Origin: Serilophus lunatus
Lineage: Eukaryota; Chordata; Aves; Passeriformes; Eurylaimidae
DNA length: 64,000 bases
Assembly (NCBI GenBank): GCA_013399895.1
Contig: VXBA01003286.1
Coordinates: forward strand, 125,992-189,991
Direction of reading: 5' to 3'
Part shown: positions 59,983 to 64,000 of the stretch, in pieces
How the letters are laid out: each line of letters starts with the position of its first letter
Position numbering within the stretch: position 1 is the stretch's first letter
Made by a program: the position numbers and the translations under genes
Notes under the pieces: model-generated
Databases searched by the model: none
Seen by the model: the letters and a program-made list of their open reading frames with translations, nothing else
Told to the model about the DNA's origin: nothing

Positions 59983-62900
59983 CATCTTGCAATCTTTTGA
60001 TGCTGTTTTTCACGTATCAAACAGGAAAAAGGAATTTTGCTCTTTTTCCCGGACCAAATTCTGAACTCGTCAGCTTTGAGAACCTAATATATTTGAAATT
60101 GAATGCATAGAACTAGTATTTCAAATGTGGTCATTACTAGATAGATTTAATACATGAATATAAGAATTTAAAGAGGAAGATTTGTCTTTGATATTTTGCT
60201 GTAGTCTCGGCATTAAGTATAAAAAGAAAGCCAATTTCATTTTAGGAAGTTATGTTTCTGCATGGTTCACACTTTACTTTGAGCAAGGTGAAAGGATATG
60301 TGAGACTGGTTATTAGAAAGGAGCTAAAGTGATCCAGCTAAGTATAAGACATGAAATGTTGTAAGCCACCTTGGAATACATTGAATAAAGTAAATACGGT
60401 CTGAGCCAACATTTTAAATTCAGTTAAAATACAATGTTAGCACTGCATGGTCAATAAGTAATAGCAAAGGAATAGTCTTAATCCATTTTCATAGAAATGA
60501 TTAGCATATTAGCCTAGATCCAGATAAAATCATATTAATGGAATAAGATTATGGTGCAGGGTCTGTTAGCTCTGCCATGAAGTTTTTAGTTCAAATGACT
60601 ACAGATGTAATATGTTTTACATAATCTTGTTCAAGTACCTTGCTCTAACTGAAAATGTAATGAAATTCATATACCCACTTTTTAAAAGTAAAGATGTGGA
60701 TCAAGGACCACTTAAAAAAAGTTTTCCTTTAAGAATATGTTTTGTTTGAAGGACCTTTGTGTATAACAAATAACAACAAAAGGCAGTTTGGTTTTGTTGG
60801 TTAGCTTGGTGTAAATGCCTTAAATTGGCTTACCCAGGTCAGTCTGAATAGTTCAGTGTCTGTGAGTGAGTCACTGAATTAATCGCAACAGATTCTTAAA
60901 TAATTTTATGGATAAGAATGGCATCTTTTGTTGTTGATGTGCAGCTTTTTCTCTTGGTGAGAAATGCATCAGAGTTTGTTTGCAGAGTCACTTTTGTCTA
61001 TATATAATGATATGACTGTAGTATAGCTTATGTTTCAGTATAGTGTACCTGTTTTCTGGCTTTTTTGCTAGTTCAGCAAAATAGGACTTGCCAAAAGTAT
61101 CCAGAGTTTTGAAGGGTTAGTCTGATTTTAAAGTTTCTTCTTGATAAGTTTCAAGTCTGAAAAAAAATCTTTTATAGGAGGGTAAACAGAATAACATATT
61201 TCATCTTTAAGGTAATTTAAATTAAATATCATGAAAATATTACTTTTAACTTATATGTGTCAGGTATGAAAGCTCAGTAAAATTCTTTAAAAGTTGTGGG
61301 ATGCCTACATGAATACTGCTGTAAATAGGAATGGACTAAATTTTGTATATGATAAACATATGAGCTGTCAGGAACAATCATGTCTACAGACCTATTGCAA
61401 GCTTATAGTAAATTACTAACGTTATTTTCTCATATGGCAATTGTCAAATGTTAATGCTATCTTGCAAGTTCTATTGAAAGCAGGTAATGAAGAGAGAAGG
61501 AATCCAATTGCTTTATGCACAAGGCATATTGTTCCTACCTAATAAGAGCAAAGGAAAACTTCTGTTCAGTAACCATAGAGAGGTATATGAGCTCTAGTGA
61601 CTAAACTGGAAATTGCTTTTAAGTGCTTTTCACAAAATTATTTGATGGATTTTCAGCTTTCATAAAGCTTGTTGTGAAGGTAAAGTATATAAGCTAGAAA
61701 TGCATTGGTAGTCAGATCTGTTTTAAACGGACTGAGTTCTAGATTCATGAATTTTTCATTGAAATAGAAAATTGAGGAAAGTGTGCAGAGAAGTATTTTT
61801 TGTGTTTAATATTAAAGAAAATAGGAGCAGGTAAGTGGACTGGACAGCTTGTGAATCAGATTTTTGACAGGGACTGATACCTTGCTTCAGAGTAGGAGAG
61901 ATTTTTACATTAGTAATTTACAATTGCTCCAACAGCTCTATTTCCGAGCTGTTAGTCATGTGGCTTGCACTGTGTATGCTACACCTTTCAAAGCTCTCAC
62001 ACAATGTGAGTATAAGGTCAGTGATAAATGCTGGTGTTGAAACCTGCTAAATTATTTACATTAGTATTTTATAGTAGTGAATTTGGCAAAAGTTCCACTT
62101 GTTTTTAAAATATTTGGTGGGGTTTTACATTTCTACTGCATGTCATGTCTTTTAGGACTGTTGAACTCTTAAAATCTGTACATGTGAAGATAATTCACGT
62201 AAGTTTACAAAAGCAGAAAATAGATTCTTTAGTCACCCATTTATAATGAAAAATAACCATGGTATTTTCACTATGTACTGGCACATTCAGACCAGGCCTT
62301 ACCAAAAAAAGTTTGTTTCACCACTGTCAATTCCGGTGCAGAATGACCTCATCTGCCTCTGTCAGAGGTGTTCTGGTGAACAGGGACATTCAGAAGAGTA
62401 GCCCCAAAATTGAAACTGACCATAGTCTCTGGAATGTATGGTCATATGAAGAAAAGTATTCTGAAAGAATAGCAGTGTCCTTAATCATTTCACAAACTTG
62501 GATTCTTTTTCTACTTTATTACAATGGTAATTAAAAAAAGACTATGGGGTTGACTGGCAGAGCAAAATAATTGCTACTAGATCTGAATATTTTTACTGTT
62601 TTCTCATTCAAAGTCTAACACTTATCAGGAGACCTCATATGTGTTGTTCTGTCAACCAAGCAAGCTGGTGTAATGCTTTGCACTCCCCCCTTGTCTTCCC
62701 CTTCCCGTCTTGTGCACCTAAGAGCCACACATGTGTATGAGCGCAATGCTGAGAGCTGGGTTAGGGTAAGCTTCTTGTTTCGCAGAAAGGAACCATTGGT
62801 AACACCAGCTACAGACCTCGTAGCATCCTGTTTTGGATGTGAATTTAATATTCGTGTGACAGTCTGTCTTGGCATAAGATAACCATATCCCCTATAGGCA

Positions 62901-63614
62901 ACATCATATGTGCTGTTCTATAGTCTTTGTACAGGGGAAGGAGGAAGATTGATTTGGCAATGCTTTTGTTTGCCTTTTTTTTTCTTTATGAGGCAGAATG
63001 AATACTGATATATCCAAAAATAGCTGGCTGAAGAAAATTTTGTGAAATACCCCACTGGCACACTGGACTTCCTACAGTTTGTGATTTATGCTTCATGTGC
63101 TACTTAATGTTCTTCACAGTGCCATCTCCTGCACACCTACTCTCTAAATTCCTCTGAGAAAGCATTGCTGCCCATTCCAGGGACTGGGAGTTTACCTTTG
63201 GATGGGTCTGCTGCAAAACTGTAATGCTCAAATTCGGAGCTTCAAGGCTTGTGTACGCTAAGCTTCCATAGGCAAACTGAATTTGGGAGTTCACCGTGAA
63301 TGAATACCATATATACATTGATTCACTTGACTAATGGGATCCTTGCATCTGTTTAACAAAGTCAATGGAATGCTAGAGAAAGGGAAGAGAAGGTGGTTAT
63401 GAAGAAAATATACCAACAGTGGTGAAGTATTTGCTGACTCAGTGTATATGGATGTCTGTGTGTGTGTATAGTCCTTGAATGTACTTAACAAGGTGCTTAG
63501 ATGTTGGCTTGCTTAAATTAGCAAAGCATGACATACACTTTTTCAATACCAGAAAAACTAGAATGATATGGTTATCAGAAGTATCACATCAATGTGTTGG
63601 TGGGACCAGGTTCG

Positions 63615-63879
63615 GAGGACACATGATATGGAACATCCCTTTGGTCAGTTGAGGTCAGCTGTCCCAGCTGTGTCTCCTTCCAAGTTCTTACCCCCCTCCA
63701 GCCTATCACTGTGGAGGTAACATGGGCAAAAAGAAAAATCCTCAAATGCTGTGCAAGCACTGCTCAGCAATAGCCTTAATAGTGGTGTGTTATCAACAGT
63801 GTTGTAGCCACAAATCCAAAGCATAGTGCCATATCAGCTGCTATGAAGAATGTGAACTCTGTCGCACCAGACCCATACA
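63615..63879 (+). mobile_element. Partial ERVL-type LTR (3' half), sense
   Basis: It shares GATATGGAACATCCCTTTGGTCAG, CAGCTGTCCCAGCTGTGTC, CACTGCTCAGCAATAG, TGTTATCAACAGTGTTG and CACAAATCCAAAGCATAG blocks with the 3' halves of the LTRs at 15803 and 39340, ending near CCATACA. The 5' half is missing: no counterpart of the TGTTATGGTTT start or the CAGTTTAATA block precedes it. Confidence 0.75.
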
Positions 63880-64000
63880 AGCATTTAGCTTGAAAAATAT
63901 CTCGTATAAAGTAGCTGTCAGTTCTCTTGTCATTGTTCAAAGAAATGTCCTTATTTACTAGAGAATTTCCTTTAGAGTAACATAAAAGACAGAGAAACAA

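Larger units (their letters stand above)
48497..64000 (+). other. SMAP1: SMAP1 intron 6, 5' part (more than 15.5 kb)
   Basis: Begins with GTAAGA and runs off the window without a recognisable further SMAP1 exon. It contains a short tandem repeat (48563-48607), an unidentified LTR-like block (57558-58188) followed by unclassified sequence, a CR1 3' end (58732-59058) and a partial ERVL LTR (63615-63879). From 48610 to 57550 and from 59060 to 63610 I see AT-rich intronic sequence only. The somewhat GC-richer patch 62630-62880 has frames on both strands but no recognisable product. Confidence 0.85.

Noticed and set aside
62259..62534. 91-codon + strand frame
   Set aside because: No recognised similarity and no matching splice sites for SMAP1. 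Length is within chance expectation for this composition.
1..64000. CRISPR arrays, operons, prophage-like or other prokaryotic-type systems
   Set aside because: The window is spliced vertebrate DNA. No regularly spaced direct repeats, dense gene runs or ribosome binding sites are present.

Overview
This window is vertebrate nuclear DNA, almost certainly from a bird. It is intron-dominated and AT-rich. The protein-coding exons match vertebrate SMAP1. The interspersed repeats are bird-typical: CR1 LINE 3' ends with 8-bp tail repeats, and solo LTRs of the avian ERVL type. The LTR families fit Neoaves better than chicken, but species cannot be settled from this sequence.

One gene explains all the coding evidence: SMAP1 (small ArfGAP 1), on the + strand. 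Positions 1 to about 1990 are upstream sequence with no recognised gene. About 1990-3130 is a CpG-island promoter holding GC boxes, a 13-bp minisatellite, a paired E-box, the 5'UTR and coding exon 1. Six coding exons follow: 2678-2795, 27784-27917, 28399-28484, 32052-32127, 44303-44380 and 48416-48496. They splice in frame into the first 191 residues: the whole ArfGAP zinc finger, the rest of the ArfGAP domain, a serine/alanine-rich cassette and a lysine/glutamate-rich segment. The clathrin-box half of the protein must lie beyond 64000, because no further exon is seen in the last 15.5 kb.

The introns hold decayed mobile elements. CR1 pieces are at about 9230, 10255-11770, 16475-17330, 25552-26843 and 58732-59058 (+) and at 38231-38790, 41603-42130 and 46034-46540 (-). 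ERVL-type LTRs are at 13724-14229 (-), 15803-16344 (+), 22914-23465 (+), 39340-39915 (+) and 63615-63879 (+, partial). A different, unidentified LTR-like block lies at about 57558-58188 (-).

The most informative observation is that SMAP1 intron 3 (28485-32051) has the sequence marks of a minor-class (U12-type) intron: a consensus GTATCCTTT 5' splice site and a TTCCTTAA-type branch site about 15 nt before the acceptor. I found no undescribed multi-gene system. The rest of the window is an ordinary large-intron vertebrate gene.
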